A stretch of 64,000 nt of DNA from Liolophura sinensis (Eukaryota > Mollusca > Polyplacophora > Chitonida > Chitonidae). Location of the stretch: the NCBI RefSeq assembly GCF_032854445.1, contig NW_027018082.1, positions 1 through 64,000 on the forward strand, in the 5' to 3' direction. The first letter of the stretch is position 1. Each line of letters starts with the position of its first letter. The position numbers and the translations under genes were made by a program. Below are positions 11,558 to 24,919 of the stretch, one piece after another. Under the pieces are notes generated by a model, which made no database searches, was not told the DNA's origin, and worked only from the letters and a program-made list of their open reading frames with translations.

Positions 11558-13438
11558 CCGGATGTAAGGGACTTTTTGCACCTTCTGACAGGAGAGTTAG
11601 ACAATGGGAGATAACACAAACTGAAATCTACTCACCTTCAGATAATCTATGTGTTAAAACTCTTGTCAGTAAGGACGTTCCAGGTCAGTGATCCCAAAAG
11701 CCAATTTGCACAACGACCTGTAACACAAATCATCAAAGCATTAAAATATACAAAGTAAGAAATTAGGACGGGATTATGCATAGATAAGGGGTAAACAATT
11801 TTCCATGGTGTTCGAAAGACGCGAGGTATGTTCTAGGCGAATGAGTGAAATTATTATTTAAATTGTTGTAGATAATAAAATATGTTTACATGTGTTTATA
11901 CATGCACCGTGGCGATCTTATTCAAAACGATGAATATAAAGGCACTAGACGCTGGTTAAGCGGGAATAGACAAAGTCATGAACCAGAGCGCCAGAGATTC
12001 TGGACGTTCTGTCCATATTTACTGACAAGAGAATGATACTCATTGTAAATCTGATGAAAATTAGGGTGAAGGAGTGAAAGACACACTTAGTGGTTTGCTT
12101 GTCACTTTGAGTATGGCTCTTCTAAGTGATATTTTTCATGCTGTAGAAAAAACTAAAAAAATACTGTAGCTAACAAAAATACAGTGTGCGTTATGTACTT
12201 AACCATGGAAGCTTTGACATTGTAGTCAAAATTCGCCATCTTTTATAACATAATCCGCTGATAATTGATTTATACACTCAAAGATCTGGGGATTTTCCGA
12301 GTGATGTTAAATTATGTGCTGAGAAACAAAGTCATATTGACCAATGCTCTGCCTTAATGTTTCTACTGTAATGTTTTATAGGTAGCTTTGCCACCATAGT
12401 GATTTATTAACTTTACAAAGTGACAAATGCTTCAAATTTCCTATGCCTGAAAGCTGGCGCTACAACACATGAAATGTTGCAGGTTACATGAAGCCTGCAT
12501 GTGCATAAAACAGCGTTTTCATTACATGATTTAATGAGCATCTTTGATTACAGGTTTGCCAGATAACTTTGTCATTTCAAAAGTTGGTGGTATAAAACTT
12601 GGCGCAAAGGCAGTCCTGCAGTGACGATGTGTGTAACATATTAAATGTGATGACAACACGGCATTTTGAGGAATTCTAGACCAGTGACGTCTGCTATGTT
12701 GCAATTAACATCACTGATTTTCTCACCTAATTCTGCTCAAGCCATGGTACCAAGGGGCCTGTGAATTGCTACTACTTACGCATTTACATGAACAGTTAGA
12801 CTTAAGCCATGACTGAGGAAAATTGACAAGAGTGCGTGGTTTAATTGATTGATTAATTTTACAAGAGCTTCTATATTGTGTGTGTGTCATTTGTGAGTTT
12901 CTTTTGCCTGCAATAATTTCATACATTTGCTGTTTCAGAGTGTGTCATGTCCCTGGCGTGTCTTCGCCATTTACCATGGCTTCACAGCGGTCGTTCGCTA
13001 AATTTGCGCGCCTCTGGTGGTGTGGCAACGCTGACAATTCTCAGATGGAACATTTCTTGAATGAGCTGTGACCACGGTACATTTGCACTCTGATGGCCCT
13101 GGTACTTGTCATGGCAAGGATAAGTCTCCAATGAAACAGTTCTCAAATGTGACCTGACTACATGTACTCTGCATTTGGTGTTCAGTGTGATCAATCTGTT
13201 ACTTGCGAATATGAGCGTCAGAACAGATATGCGTAAACCAGCCGTCAGCCAAGATGGACGTTCCAGGTCAAGAATCGCAAGGCTGACGCGCCAAGCAACG
13301 TTCATGACTAGAACAAATTTCCTGTGAGTCTCTTCTTGAATATGACGTGACTACGCTGTATTTCAACGGTGTTATCATTGGTTCGTGTGGTAACAACAAA
13401 TCTCTTATGGCACTCTTCTCATTTACCGTGACATAATA
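11558..13438. repeat. Type I module, copy in U3
   Basis: About 1.88 kb, very close to the U1 copy. The minus-strand frame at 12,982-13,305 is longer in U3 than in U2 and differs again in U9, consistent with drift rather than a maintained protein. Confidence 0.8.
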
Positions 13439-13937
13439 AGTTTGTGTTGGAAAGTGTTTACGAATGTGTTGCTTCTATGCAAGATCTCTTCTGTGTCTTT
13501 CTGCAATGTTCTGCTTGCATCCGTTCTCCATTTGTGATTATCTCAAGGGTGCCCCTTTACTCAGACACACTTCCATAACGGCGATGATTAAGAAAGGTGT
13601 GAGTTGTTTCACCGTGTCACTGGTTTGGAATATATTATCACGAGCCATTTACCTACCATCAATATTCTGGGATGTGCTGTGCGTGTTTCGGAGATTTCAA
13701 CTGTTGCTGTTTTTGGAATATACCGTGGATCTCATTCGTCGTTATCTCTGAAAAATATGAAATGTTTGTGCGGAACCGTAACTCCTGTGAAAAGTGCTGT
13801 GCATGTGATGTTGAATGTGATTCGTTATCGATGTGGAATATGAAGTGTTGGTGCCGAATCTCAATGATACCTCTTCCAAATTCTACTCTCACCGATGTTT
13901 CAATGTGATTCCACTAATTGGATGATCAGTGATGAAT

Positions 13938-15354
13938 GTAATGGACTAGCACACACGAGTGTATCACTCTTGTGAAATGTTTTACCGAAGCCTATTTTTG
14001 TCTCAAATTCAGGCTCATGTTGTTGGCATGGAAATAAGGCGGTCTAGCGACAGAGTAGTTTCTTGCTATTTTTGAATCTCTCTACATATTCCACCGCTTT
14101 TTTCACTTTTCATTTTCAGGAAGGTGCTCTCGGTGTTTTGAATGCTTGCTGGTTATTATGCTAATGCTAAATCACCATTTGATTCGTATGAAATATGTGC
14201 ATTTGTTTACACATTACTTACTGGTGCTTAAATATATGTAGCATTTTCATGCAAATAAACGTGGCTTAAATAGATTCTTGCTTATTAAAAGTGTTTTACA
14301 TATTCTTTGTTTTTTCTGTCACTCTCAGGAAGATGTTGTTGGTGTGTTTTTAATACTCATTGATGAACTAGTGTGTTAATATTTTGAAATGTTTAACCAA
14401 AGCCTAATTTCCATCAAATTGACGAACATGCTGTTGGTATTGAATCAAAGGAGTCTAGTTCTAAAATATTTTCTTGCTATTTTTAATTGCAATATCTGTT
14501 TTTTCACTTTTACAACTTTTAAATTTCTAGAAGGTGCTCTTGGTGTTGATTGTAATGGACTAGCACGCACGAGTGTATCACTCTTGTGAAATTTTTTAAT
14601 CTAAGGCTATTTTTCTCTAAAAATTCAGGCCCATGTTGTTGGCATGGAAATAAGGCGGTCTAGCGACAGAGTAGTTTCTTGCTATTTTTGAATCTCTCTA
14701 CATATTCCACCACTTTTTTCAATTTTCATTTTCAGGAAGGTGCTCTCGGTATTTTGAATGCCTGCTGGTTATTATGCTAATGCTAAATCACCATTTGATT
14801 CGTATGAAATATGTGCATTTGTTTACACATTACTTACTGGTGCTTAAATATATGTAGCATTTTCATGCATATAAATCTGGTTGAATAGTTTCTTGCTTCT
14901 TAAAAGTGCTTTATATATTCTTGTTTCATCTGTCACTCTCAGTAAGATGCTGTTGGTGTGTTTTTAATACTCAATGATGAACTAGTGTATTAATATTTTG
15001 AAATGTTTAACCAAAGCCTAATTTCCATCAAATTGACGAACATGTTGTTGGTATTAAATCAAAGCAGTCTAGTTCCAAAAAGTTTCTTGCTATTTTTAAT
15101 TGCAATACATGTTCCCTCATTTTTTCAACTTTTCACTTTCTGGAAAGTGCTCTTGGTGTATTGAATACTTATGGATTAGCACACCATGGGAATGCCACAT
15201 CATCATTTGATTCTCATAATATATATGCTTTTGACAACAAACCTACTGGTGCTTAAATACATGACACATTTCCATGCATTTAAAAGGTTAATTAAATAGT
15301 TTCTTGCTGCTTTAAAATTGTTGCACATATCCCTTGTCCACTTTTCACTCTCAG
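13938..15354 (+). repeat. Nested ~205-bp satellite, 7 monomers (U3)
   Basis: Order C-A-B-C-A-B-A', first A at 14,120, end at 15,354. The second A has the shortened ATATAAATCTGGTTGAATAG variant that recurs in U4, U5, U6 and U8 but not in U1, U2 or U9. Confidence 0.85.
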
Positions 15355-17185
15355 GAAGATGCTGTTGGTTTGATTTGAATACTTATGCACTACCACCGCA
15401 AAGGTATTTTGTTGAGATTTTATTAAGGCTCTAGCGAATAACCTCCCTTAAATGCACTCTCCAACTGTTTGAGGAGAAAAATGTGGTTAGGTGGGGCGTG
15501 TGAATATGGCTAAAGTCAAATTTTGAAATTGAAGCGGGGTATGCTAGTTGCAGATCCACCTTCAAAGCAAACATCAATTTTGTGAAGTAATCTAAACAGC
15601 CGCTGGTATAATTCTCTGAGGAAATCTAAATATCTCTTAAAGAAGTACATGTGTGTGTAGGCTTACAACAGGCACTTATGTAAGCTGAAAAAGGCCTTTT
15701 TTGAAGAGCTCTGAACATTGCTGCAACTTTCATAGTTTGATGGCATCTTTTTTGACATTCTTTTCCTTAGAAAACTGCTGTCACTGCCATGACATAACCT
15801 GCAACAGGTAAAATCCCACTTGTTTCACCCCTCAAAAGTATTTTCACTGTACGGGGTATATGTTGTAGTGTGACAAAGGAGGAAAGCGGCATTGTTCTTT
15901 GGAATGACAACTGTGTTGCAATGAACCTTTGTTGACAAAGAAAGAAAGCTTTTAGAGTTAACATTATCACCCAGATTTCAGCCGAAGACTTATGAATGAG
16001 CTAAAGTAGCTCAAACATTCTTTGATGTGAAATGTTAATTTTCGTGTATCCTTCACAATTCGTTCAAATATGTGCTTTTTGCACCAATGGAAACAAATTG
16101 TGATACCTGGGTAGCATAAGCTGTGTACTGCTATTCATGTTCGGTCGACGTGCAGTGCCTTTGTTGATCAACATCTTCAATCAGCCACTCTAAGGCTTAC
16201 AAATTTATATGCACTGGTTCAGTGTGGTCCATATACCAAGACACGTAAAAAGGTTAACTGAAATGATGTCACACCATGAAAGAACATTTGGGAAGAGGAA
16301 TTTGATTTCCTCCAAGGTCATACACATTATGGAGCCTGAAACTCAATGCCAAGGTTACAAAACCCAACAAAGTGTGCTGTGTGGATGTAAATGTAATATA
16401 AATGCTGTGTGGACAGAATCTGCTAAAGATTCTGAAATCTTGGCCAGTCATTTATTACGATGCTAGGATGTGTCTTGTACATATAAAAACTACAGCATGT
16501 GAGTAATGGCAGATCATCAACACTATTTCTACTTGTTCTTATAAGTGGTTAGAGAGTAGAAACTTACACTATCCCTAGTATCATGGCTAAAACTGTATTA
16601 GGTGATGACAGCAGTGGTGTTCATTGCAGTTTATTAGGCATCATTGCTCTCAAATAGCTCAAAATGCTTCTTTGTCATCACATTAAAAAATAACAATCCC
16701 ATGGAGACAAGCCAGAGACTCGTGCAATCTAGTTCATAACCCTGTCCCTCTGATTTCCAATCCATTTCTATCAGTTTTATTACAGTCTTTTTCTGCCAAG
16801 GCTGAAAGATGTCTACATTTAAAACTGTCAAATAATTGGATTAATGGTGGTTACATAAAAAACTATAACCTTGCGCACCATATGAATTTAGCTGTTTACC
16901 CAGGCAAGAGAGTGAAACTGATTGGGTCTCTTGATGATCTTTAACTATATTACATTTGGAATGTCTTGTGACATTTTGTTATTCATGAGCCAAAGAATTT
17001 GCCAGTTAAGCAAGATAATATGACAACCTCTGACTTGATCCATTGTATATCAATGGACTTTGTCATTCAGTATTACTTTAATCTTGTAAGTATTCTTAAA
17101 CACAACTGGATACAATTACCGACAGTTTAACTTTTGTTTTACCATATACAGTAAATCTAAAATAACCACTTGAATTTGTGGAAAG

Positions 17186-17310
17186 GTTTTGACAGCAACC
17201 TGTGGATGGTCGTGAGTTTTCCAAGGGCTCTGCCCGGTTTTCTCCCGGTCGTACTCCTCCGTACTTGATATTCTTGAGTACAGTGTAAAACACTGATGAA
17301 ATAGATAAAA
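17186..17310 (+). mobile_element. SINE 3' tail remnant in U4
   Basis: Same element as in U1, with CTCCTCCGTACTTGATATTC where U2 has CTCCGCCGTACTTAATATTC. This variant is common to U4, U5 and U6. Confidence 0.6.
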
Positions 17311-17532
17311 ATATACTGTTTCTTCACCTAAACCTTCGCGTATATCTTATTTCAATGAAACTAAGATCTCGTTAAACAAAATCTAACAGGGCTATAATCT
17401 TAGACTATATAATCAATCTGTAATACACAAGTACTTCAAACAATACTTCAATGGAAAGATTGCATACATGTGCAATAAAAAACATACAGTACAGACTGAA
17501 AAAAACAGAGCACTTACAACAGGGTGGTAGTT

Positions 17533-18007
17533 GGTAAATGTTCACACAAACCGGCTGACTACGGCTTTTGTAAACTTGCCTTAGTTAGGGTTTTGTTCTC
17601 TTTTATGTTGACCATATAGATTAAGGTCAATGTACAACATTCCATATTACAGCACCATTGTTATTAATATTCCTTCACAGTAACACAGTGCCATCTACTT
17701 TGAATGAGTCCTGGAACTTAGCGATACACTGTTTTGACACCTTTGTTCCCATTTTACAGAGCACAGCGACCAATCCATCAAAATATCATCGATTACATCA
17801 CTCAGAGTCTGGTTTGAGACACGACACAGGCTCTCTGCGTCCATCTTGGATACGATACAAAGAGATTTGGAAATTACCGACAGTAGCGAAGACAAACCAA
17901 CGATTTGATGCTAACCATGTATATCTGTTACATGCCTACAGCTGTTCAGTAGAACTCATTTGCGCTTATTTGTCTTGTAGAAGTTTCTGTACACAATAAT
18001 CTTAGCC
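17533..18007. repeat. Type II (D) module, copy in U4
   Basis: About 475 bp between GGTGGTAGTTGG and CTTAGCCGCCAGCAAG, replacing the TGAAGTTTCTTCATATATTA sequence of U2. It opens with GGTAAATGTTCACACAAACC and contains a 113-codon plus-strand frame (17,658-17,999) overlapped by a 66-codon minus-strand frame. Both are broken in U7 and U8 by a 2-bp and a 13-bp difference. The first 80 bp or so resemble the start of a beta segment at about 45,550 (GTTGGTAAATGGTCACACGA). Confidence 0.75.
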
Positions 18008-18721
18008 GCCAGCAAGTTTCAAGGGCGTACGTGACAGAGAAGAGATGATTCCATTCACAGCATGACAAGTTAAAATATGAACAGCCACACCAATATCGCC
18101 AATAATCTTGATCTAATCACAAGAAGACATTAAGCGGCCTCTCACAAATCCATTACATGACTAGTGGATGATAGAAATGTTCATAAACGATAAAATAAAG
18201 GAGCAATGAAGCAATTAGCTTTAAAACATACCTTCGCCCTTAGTTTTACTTATGGCTCATGTGCAAGTGAACTTTAGCACCTTCTCTCTCCGGAGAGTTA
18301 GACAAGGGGAGATAAGCCTAGCTGCAATATACTTAATTTCAGATAATCTATGCGTTAAAACTTCCGTTCGTAAGCAGTTTGTGTTGGAATGTGTCTACAA
18401 ATGTGTTGCTTCTATGCAAAATCTCTTCTGTGTCTTTCTGCAATGTTCTGCTTGCATCCGTTCTCCATTTGTGATTATCTGAAGGGTGCCCCTTCATTCA
18501 GACACATTTTCATAAAGGCGATGATTAAGAAAGGTGTGAGGTGTTTCACCGTGTCACTGATTGGAATATATTATCACGAGCCATTTACCTACCATCAATA
18601 TTCTGGGATGTGCTGTGCGTGTTTCGGGGATTTCAACTGATGCTGTTTTTGGAATATACCCTCATACTACTGTCACTGAGTTTGCAATGTGATTTCACTA
18701 ACTGGATGATCAGTGATGATT

Positions 18722-20136
18722 GTAATGGACTAGCACACACGAGTGTATCACTCTTGTGAAATGTTTTACCTAAGACTATTTTTCTCTCAAATTCAGGCCC
18801 ATGTTGTTGGCATGGAAATAAGGCGGTCTAGCGACAGAGTAGTTTCTTGCTATTTTTGAATCTCTCTACATATTCCACCACTTTTTTCAATTTTTATTTT
18901 CAGGAAGGTGCTCTCGGTGTTTTGAATGCTTGCTGGTTATTATGCTAATGCTAAATCACCATTTGATTCGTATGAAATATGTGCATTTGTTTACACAATA
19001 CTTACTGGTGCTTAAATATATGTAGCATTTTCATGCAAATAAACGTGGCTTAAATAGATTCTTGCTTATTAAAAGTGTTTTACATATTCTTTGTTTTTTC
19101 TGTCACTCTCAGGAAGATGCTGTTGGTGTGTTTTTAATACTCATTGATGAACTGGTGTATTAATATTTTAAAATGTTTAACCAAAGCCTAATTTCCATCA
19201 CATTGACGAACATGCTGTTGGTATTGAATCAAAGGAGTCTAGTTCTAAAATATTTTCTTGCTATTTTTAATTGCAATATCTGTTTTTTCACTTTTTCAAC
19301 TTTTAAATTTCTAGAAGGTGCTCTTGGTGTTGATTGTAATGGACTAGCACGCACGCGTGTATCACTCTTGTGAAATTTTTTATCTAAGGCTATTTTTCTC
19401 TCAAATTCAGGCCCATGTTGTTGGCAAGGAAATAAGGCGGTCTAGCGACAGAGTAGTTTCTTCCTATTTTTGGATCTCTCTACATATTCCACCACTTTTT
19501 TCAATTTTCATTTTCAGGAAGGTGCTCTCGGTATTTTGAATGCTTGCTGGTTATTATGCTAATGCTAAATCACCATTTGATTCGTATGAAATATGTGCAT
19601 TTGTTTACGCATTACTTACTGGTGCTTAAATATATGTAGCATTTTCATGCATATAAATCTGGTTGAATAGTTTCTTGCTTCTTAAAAGTGCTTTATATAT
19701 TCTTGTTTCATCTGTCACTCTCAGGAAGATGCTGTTGGTGTGTTTTTAATACTCAATGATGAACTAGTGTATTAATATTTTGAAATGTTTAACCAAAGCC
19801 TAATTTCCATCAAATTGACGAACATTTTGTTGGTATTAAATCAAAGCAGTCTAGTTCCAAAAAGTTTCTTGCTATTTTTAATTGCAATACATGTTCCCTC
19901 ATTTTTTCAACTTTTCACTTTCTGGAAAGTACTCTTGGTGTTTTGAATACTTATGGATTAGCACACCATGGGAATGCCACATCATCATTTGATTCTCATA
20001 ATATATATGCTTTTGACAACAAACCTATTGGTGCTTAAATACATGACACATTTCCATGCATTTAAAAGGTTAATTAAATAGTTTCATGCTGCTTTAAAAT
20101 TGTTGCACATATCCCTTGTCCACTTTTCACTCTCAG
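18722..20136 (+). repeat. Nested ~205-bp satellite, 7 monomers (U4)
   Basis: C-A-B-C-A-B-A' with first A at 18,904 and end at 20,136, a 1,233-bp span identical to U1 although the units differ elsewhere. Confidence 0.85.
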
Positions 20137-21965
20137 GAAGATGCTGTTGGTTTGATTTGAATACTTATGCACTACCACCGCAAAGGTATTTTGTTGAGAT
20201 TTTATTAAGGCTCTAGCGAATAACCTCCCTTAAATGCACTCTCCAACTGTTTGAGGAGTAAAATGTGGTTAGGTGGGGCGTGTGAATATGGCTAAAGTCA
20301 AATTTTGAAATTGAAGCGGGGTATGCTAGTTGCAGATCCACCTTCAAAACACACTTCAATTTTATGAAGTAATCTAAACAGCCGCTGGTATAATTCTCTG
20401 AGGAAAACTAAATATCTCTTAAAGAAGTACATGTGTGTGTAGGCTTACAACAGGCACTTATGTAAGCTGAAAAAGACCTTTTTAAGAGCTCTGAACATTG
20501 CTGCAACTTTCATAGTTTGATGGCATCTTTTTTGACATTCTTTTCCTTAGAAAACTGCTGTCACTGCCATGACATAACCTGCAACAGGTAAAATCCCACT
20601 TGTTTCACCCCTCAAAAGTATTTTCACTGTACGGGGTATATGTTGTAGTGTGACAAAGCAGGAAAGCGGCCTTGTTCTTTGGAATGACAACTGTGTTGCA
20701 ATGAACCTTTGTTGACAAAGAAAGAAAGCTTTTAGAGGTAACATTGTCACCCAAATTTCAGCCGAAGACTTATGAATGAGCTAAAGTAGCTTAAACATTC
20801 TTTGATGTGAAATGTTAATTTTCGTGTATCCTTCACAAATCGTTCAAATATGTGCCTTTTGCACCAATGGAAACAAATTGTGATACCTGGGTAGCATAAG
20901 CTGTGTACTGCTATTCATGTTCGGTCGACGTGCAGTGCCTTTGTTGATCAACATCTTCAATCAGCCACTCTAAGGCTTACAAATTTATATGCACTGGTTC
21001 AGTGTGGTCCATATACCAAGACACGTAAAAAGGTTAACTGAAATGATGTCACACCATGAAAGAACATTTGGGAAGAGGAATTTGATTTCCTCCAAGGTCA
21101 TACACTTTATGGATCCTGAAACTCAATGCCAAGGTTACAAAACCCAACAAAGTGTGCTGTGTGGATGTAAATGTAATATAAATGCTGTGTGGACAGAATC
21201 TGCTAAAGATTCTGAAATCTTGGCCAGTCATTTATTACGATGCTAGGATGTGTCTTGTACATATAAAAACTACAGCATGTGAGTAATGGCAGATCATCAA
21301 CACTATTTCTACTTGTTCTTATAAGTGGTTAGAGAGTAGAAACTTACACTATCCCTAGTATCATGGCTAAAACTGTATTAGGTGATGACAGCGGTGGTGT
21401 TCATTGCAGTTTATTAGGCATCATTGCTCTCAAATAGCTCAAAATGCTTCTTTGTCATCACATTAAAAAAGAACAATCCCAAGGAGACAAGCCAGAGACT
21501 CGTGCAATCTAGTTCATAACCCTGTCCCTCTGATTTCCAATCCATTTCTATCAGTTTTATTACAGTCTTTTTCTGCCAAGGCTAAAACATGTCTACATTT
21601 AAAACTGTCAAATAATTGGATTAATGGTGGTTACATAAAAAACTATAACCTTGCGCACCATATGAATTTAGCTGTTTACCCAGGCAAGAGAGTGAAACTG
21701 ATTGGGTCTCTTGATGATCTTTAACTATATTACATTTGGAATGTCTTGTGACATTTTGTTATTCATGAGCCAAAGAATTTGCCAGTTAAGCAAGATAATA
21801 TGACAACCTCTGACTTGATCCATTGTATATCAATGGACTTTGTCATTCAGTATTACTTTAATCTTGTAAGTATTCTTAAACACAACTGGATACAATTACC
21901 GACAGTTTAACTTTTGTTTTACCATATACAGTAAATCTAAATTTACCACTTGAATTTGTGGAAAG

Positions 21966-22090
21966 GTTTTGACAGCAACCTGTGGATGGTCGTGAGTTTT
22001 CCAAGGGCTCTGCCCGGTTTTCTCCCGGTCGTACTCCTCCGTACTTGATATTCTTGAGTACAGTGTAAAACACTGATGAAATAGATAAAA
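21966..22090 (+). mobile_element. SINE 3' tail remnant in U5
   Basis: Matches the U4 copy. The adjoining left flank has CTAAATTTACCACTTG where U4 has CTAAAATAACCACTTG. Confidence 0.6.
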
Positions 22091-22313
22091 ATATACTGTT
22101 CCTTCACCTAAACCTTCGCGTATATCTTATTTCAATGAAACTAAGATCTCGTTAAACAAAATCTAACAGGGCTATAATCTTAGACTATATAATCAATCTG
22201 TAATACACAAGTACTTCAAACAATACTTCAATGGAAAGATTGCATACATGTGCAATAAAAAACATACAGTACAGACTGAAAAAAACAGAGCACTTACAAC
22301 AGGGTGGTAGTTA

Positions 22314-22788
22314 GTAAAATGTTCACACAAACCGGCTGACTACGGCTTTTGTAAACTTGCCTTAGTTAGGGTTTTGTTCTCTTTTATGTTGACCATATAG
22401 ATTAAGGTCAATGTACAACATTCCATATTACAGCACCATTGTTATTATTAATCCTTCACAGTAACACAGTGCCATCTACTTTGAATGAGTCCTGGAACTT
22501 AGCGATACACTGTTTTGACACCTTTGTTCCCATTTTACAGAGCACAGCGACCAATCCATCAAAATATCATCGATTACATCACTCAGAGTCTGGTTTGAGA
22601 CACGACACAGGCTCTCTGCGTCCATCTTGGATACGATACAAAGAGATTTGGAAATTACCGACAGTAGCGAAGACAAACCAACGATTTGATGCTAACCATG
22701 TATATCTGTTACATGCCTACAGCTGTTCAGTAGAACTCATTTGCGCTTATTTGTCTTGTAGAAGTTTCTGTACACAATAATCTTAGCC
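22314..22788. repeat. Type II (D) module, copy in U5
   Basis: Same length frame (113 codons, 22,439-22,780) as U4 with a two-residue change near its start. The left boundary reads TTAGTAAAATGTTC instead of TTGGTAAATGTTC. Confidence 0.75.
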
Positions 22789-23503
22789 GCCAGCAAGTTT
22801 CAAGGGCGTACGTGACAGAGAAGAGATGATTCCATTCACAGCATGACAAGTTAAAATATGAACAGCCACACCAATATCGCCAATAATCTTGATCTAATCA
22901 CAAGAAGACATTAAGCGGCCTCTCACAAATCCATTACATGACTAGTGGATGATAGAAATGTTCATAAACGATAAAATAAAGGAGCAATGAAGCAATTAGC
23001 TTTAAAACATACCTTCGCCCTTAGTTTTACTTATGGCTCATGTGCAAGTGAACTTTAGCACCTTCTCTCTCCGGAGAGTTAGACAAGGGGAGATAAGCCT
23101 AGCTGCAATATACTTAATTTCAGATAATCTATGTGTTAAAACTTCCGTTCGTAAGCAGTTTGTGTTGGAATGTGTCTACAAATGTGTTGCTTCTATGCAA
23201 AATCTCTTCTGTGTCTTTCTGCAATGTTCTGCTTGCATCCGTTCTCCATTTGTGATTATCTGAAGGGTGCCCCTTCATTCAGACACATTTTCATAAAGGC
23301 GATGATTAAGAAAGGTGTGAGGTGTTTCACCGTGTCACTGATTTGGAATATATTATCACGAGCCATTTACCTACCATCAATATTCTGGGATGTGCTGTGC
23401 GTGTTTCGGGGATTTCAACTGATGCTGATTTTGGAATATACCCTCATACTACTGTCACTGAGTTTGCAATGTGATTTCACTAACTGGATGATCAGTGATG
23501 ATT

Positions 23504-24919
23504 GTAATGGACTAGCACACACGAGTGTATCACTCTTGTGAAATGTTTTACCTAAGACTATTTTTCTCTCAAATTCAGGCCCATGTTGTTGGCATGGAAA
23601 TAAGGCGGTCTAGCGACAGAGTAGTTTCTTGCTATTTTTGAATCTCTCTACATATTCCACCACTTTTTTCAATTTTTATTTTCAGGAAGGTGCTCTCGGT
23701 GTTTTGAATGCTTGCTGGTTATTATGCTAATGCTAAATCACCATTTGATTCGTATGAAATATGTGCATTTGTTTACACAATACTTACTGGTGCTTAAATA
23801 TATGTAGGCATTTTCATGCAAATAAACGTGGCTTAAATAGATTCTTGCTTATTAAAAGTGTTTTACATATTCTTTGTTTTTTCTGTCACTCTCAGGAAGA
23901 TGCTGTTGGTGTGTTTTTAATACTCATTGATGAACTGGTGTATTAATATTTTAAAATGTTTAACCAAAGCCTAATTTCCATCACATTGACGAACATGCTG
24001 TTGGTATTGAATCAAAGGAGTCTAGTTCTAAAATATTTTCTTGCTATTTTTAATTGCAATATCTGTTTTTTCACTTTTTCAACTTTTAAATTTCTAGAAG
24101 GTGCTCTTGGTGTTGATTGTAATGGACTAGCACGCACGAGTGTATCACTCTTGTGAAATTTTTTATCTAAGGCTATTTTTCTCTCAAATTCAGGCCCATG
24201 TTGTTGGCAAGGAAATAAGGCGGTCTAGCGACAGAGTAGTTTCTTCCTATTTTTGGATCTCTCTACATATTCCACCACTTTTTTCAATTTTCATTTTCAG
24301 GAAGGTGCTCTCGGTATTTTGAATGCTTGCTGGTTATTATGCTAATGCTAAATCACCATTTGATTCGTATGAAATATGTGCATTTGTTTACGCATTACTT
24401 ACTGGTGCTTAAATATATGTAGCATTTTCATGCATATAAATCTGGTTGAATAGTTTCTTGCTTCTTAAAAGTGCTTTATATATTCTTGTTTCATCTGTCA
24501 CTCTCAGGAAGATGCTGTTGGTGTGTTTTTAATACTCAATGATGAACTAGTGTATTAATATTTTGAAATGTTTAACCAAAGCCTAATTTCCATCAAATTG
24601 ACGAACATTTTGTTGGTATTAAATCAAAGCAGTCTAGTTCCAAAAAGTTTCTTGCTATTTTTAATTGCAATACATGTTCCCTCATTTTTTCAACTTTTCA
24701 CTTTCTGGAAAGTACTCTTGGTGTTTTGAATACTTATGGATTAGCACACCATGGGAATGCCACATCATCATTTGATTCTCATAATATATATGCTTTTGAC
24801 AACAAACCTACTGGTGCTTAAATACATGACACATTTCCATGCATTTAAAAGGTTAATTAAATAGTTTCATGCTGCTTTAAAATTGTTGCACATATCCCTT
24901 GTCCACTTTTCACTCTCAG
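23504..24919 (+). repeat. Nested ~205-bp satellite, 7 monomers (U5)
   Basis: C-A-B-C-A-B-A', first A at 23,686, end at 24,919. Sequence variants track those of U4 monomer by monomer. Confidence 0.85.

Larger units (their letters stand above)
10838..16810 (+). repeat. Array unit U3 (type I, 5,973 bp)
   Basis: The longest alpha unit: left core and SINE tail, a full type I module, seven monomers and the right core. Relative to U2 it lacks about 320 bp between TTAATGTTAATGGG and CCGGATGTAAGG, a junction also present in U9, so U3 and U9 share this deletion. Confidence 0.9.
16811..21590 (+). repeat. Array unit U4 (type II, 4,780 bp)
   Basis: First of three almost identical consecutive type II units (U4-U6; 4,780, 4,783 and 4,781 bp). 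It carries the type II (D) module instead of the 1.75 kb of type I-specific sequence, and a 147-bp deletion in the shared block at the ATACC at 18,656. Seven nested monomers. Confidence 0.9.

Noticed and set aside
17658-17999. 113-codon plus-strand frame in the D module (also 22,439; 27,221)
   Set aside because: It overlaps a minus-strand frame, shows no recognisable domain, and is split by small indels in U7 and U8; identity among U4-U6 only reflects recent copying.
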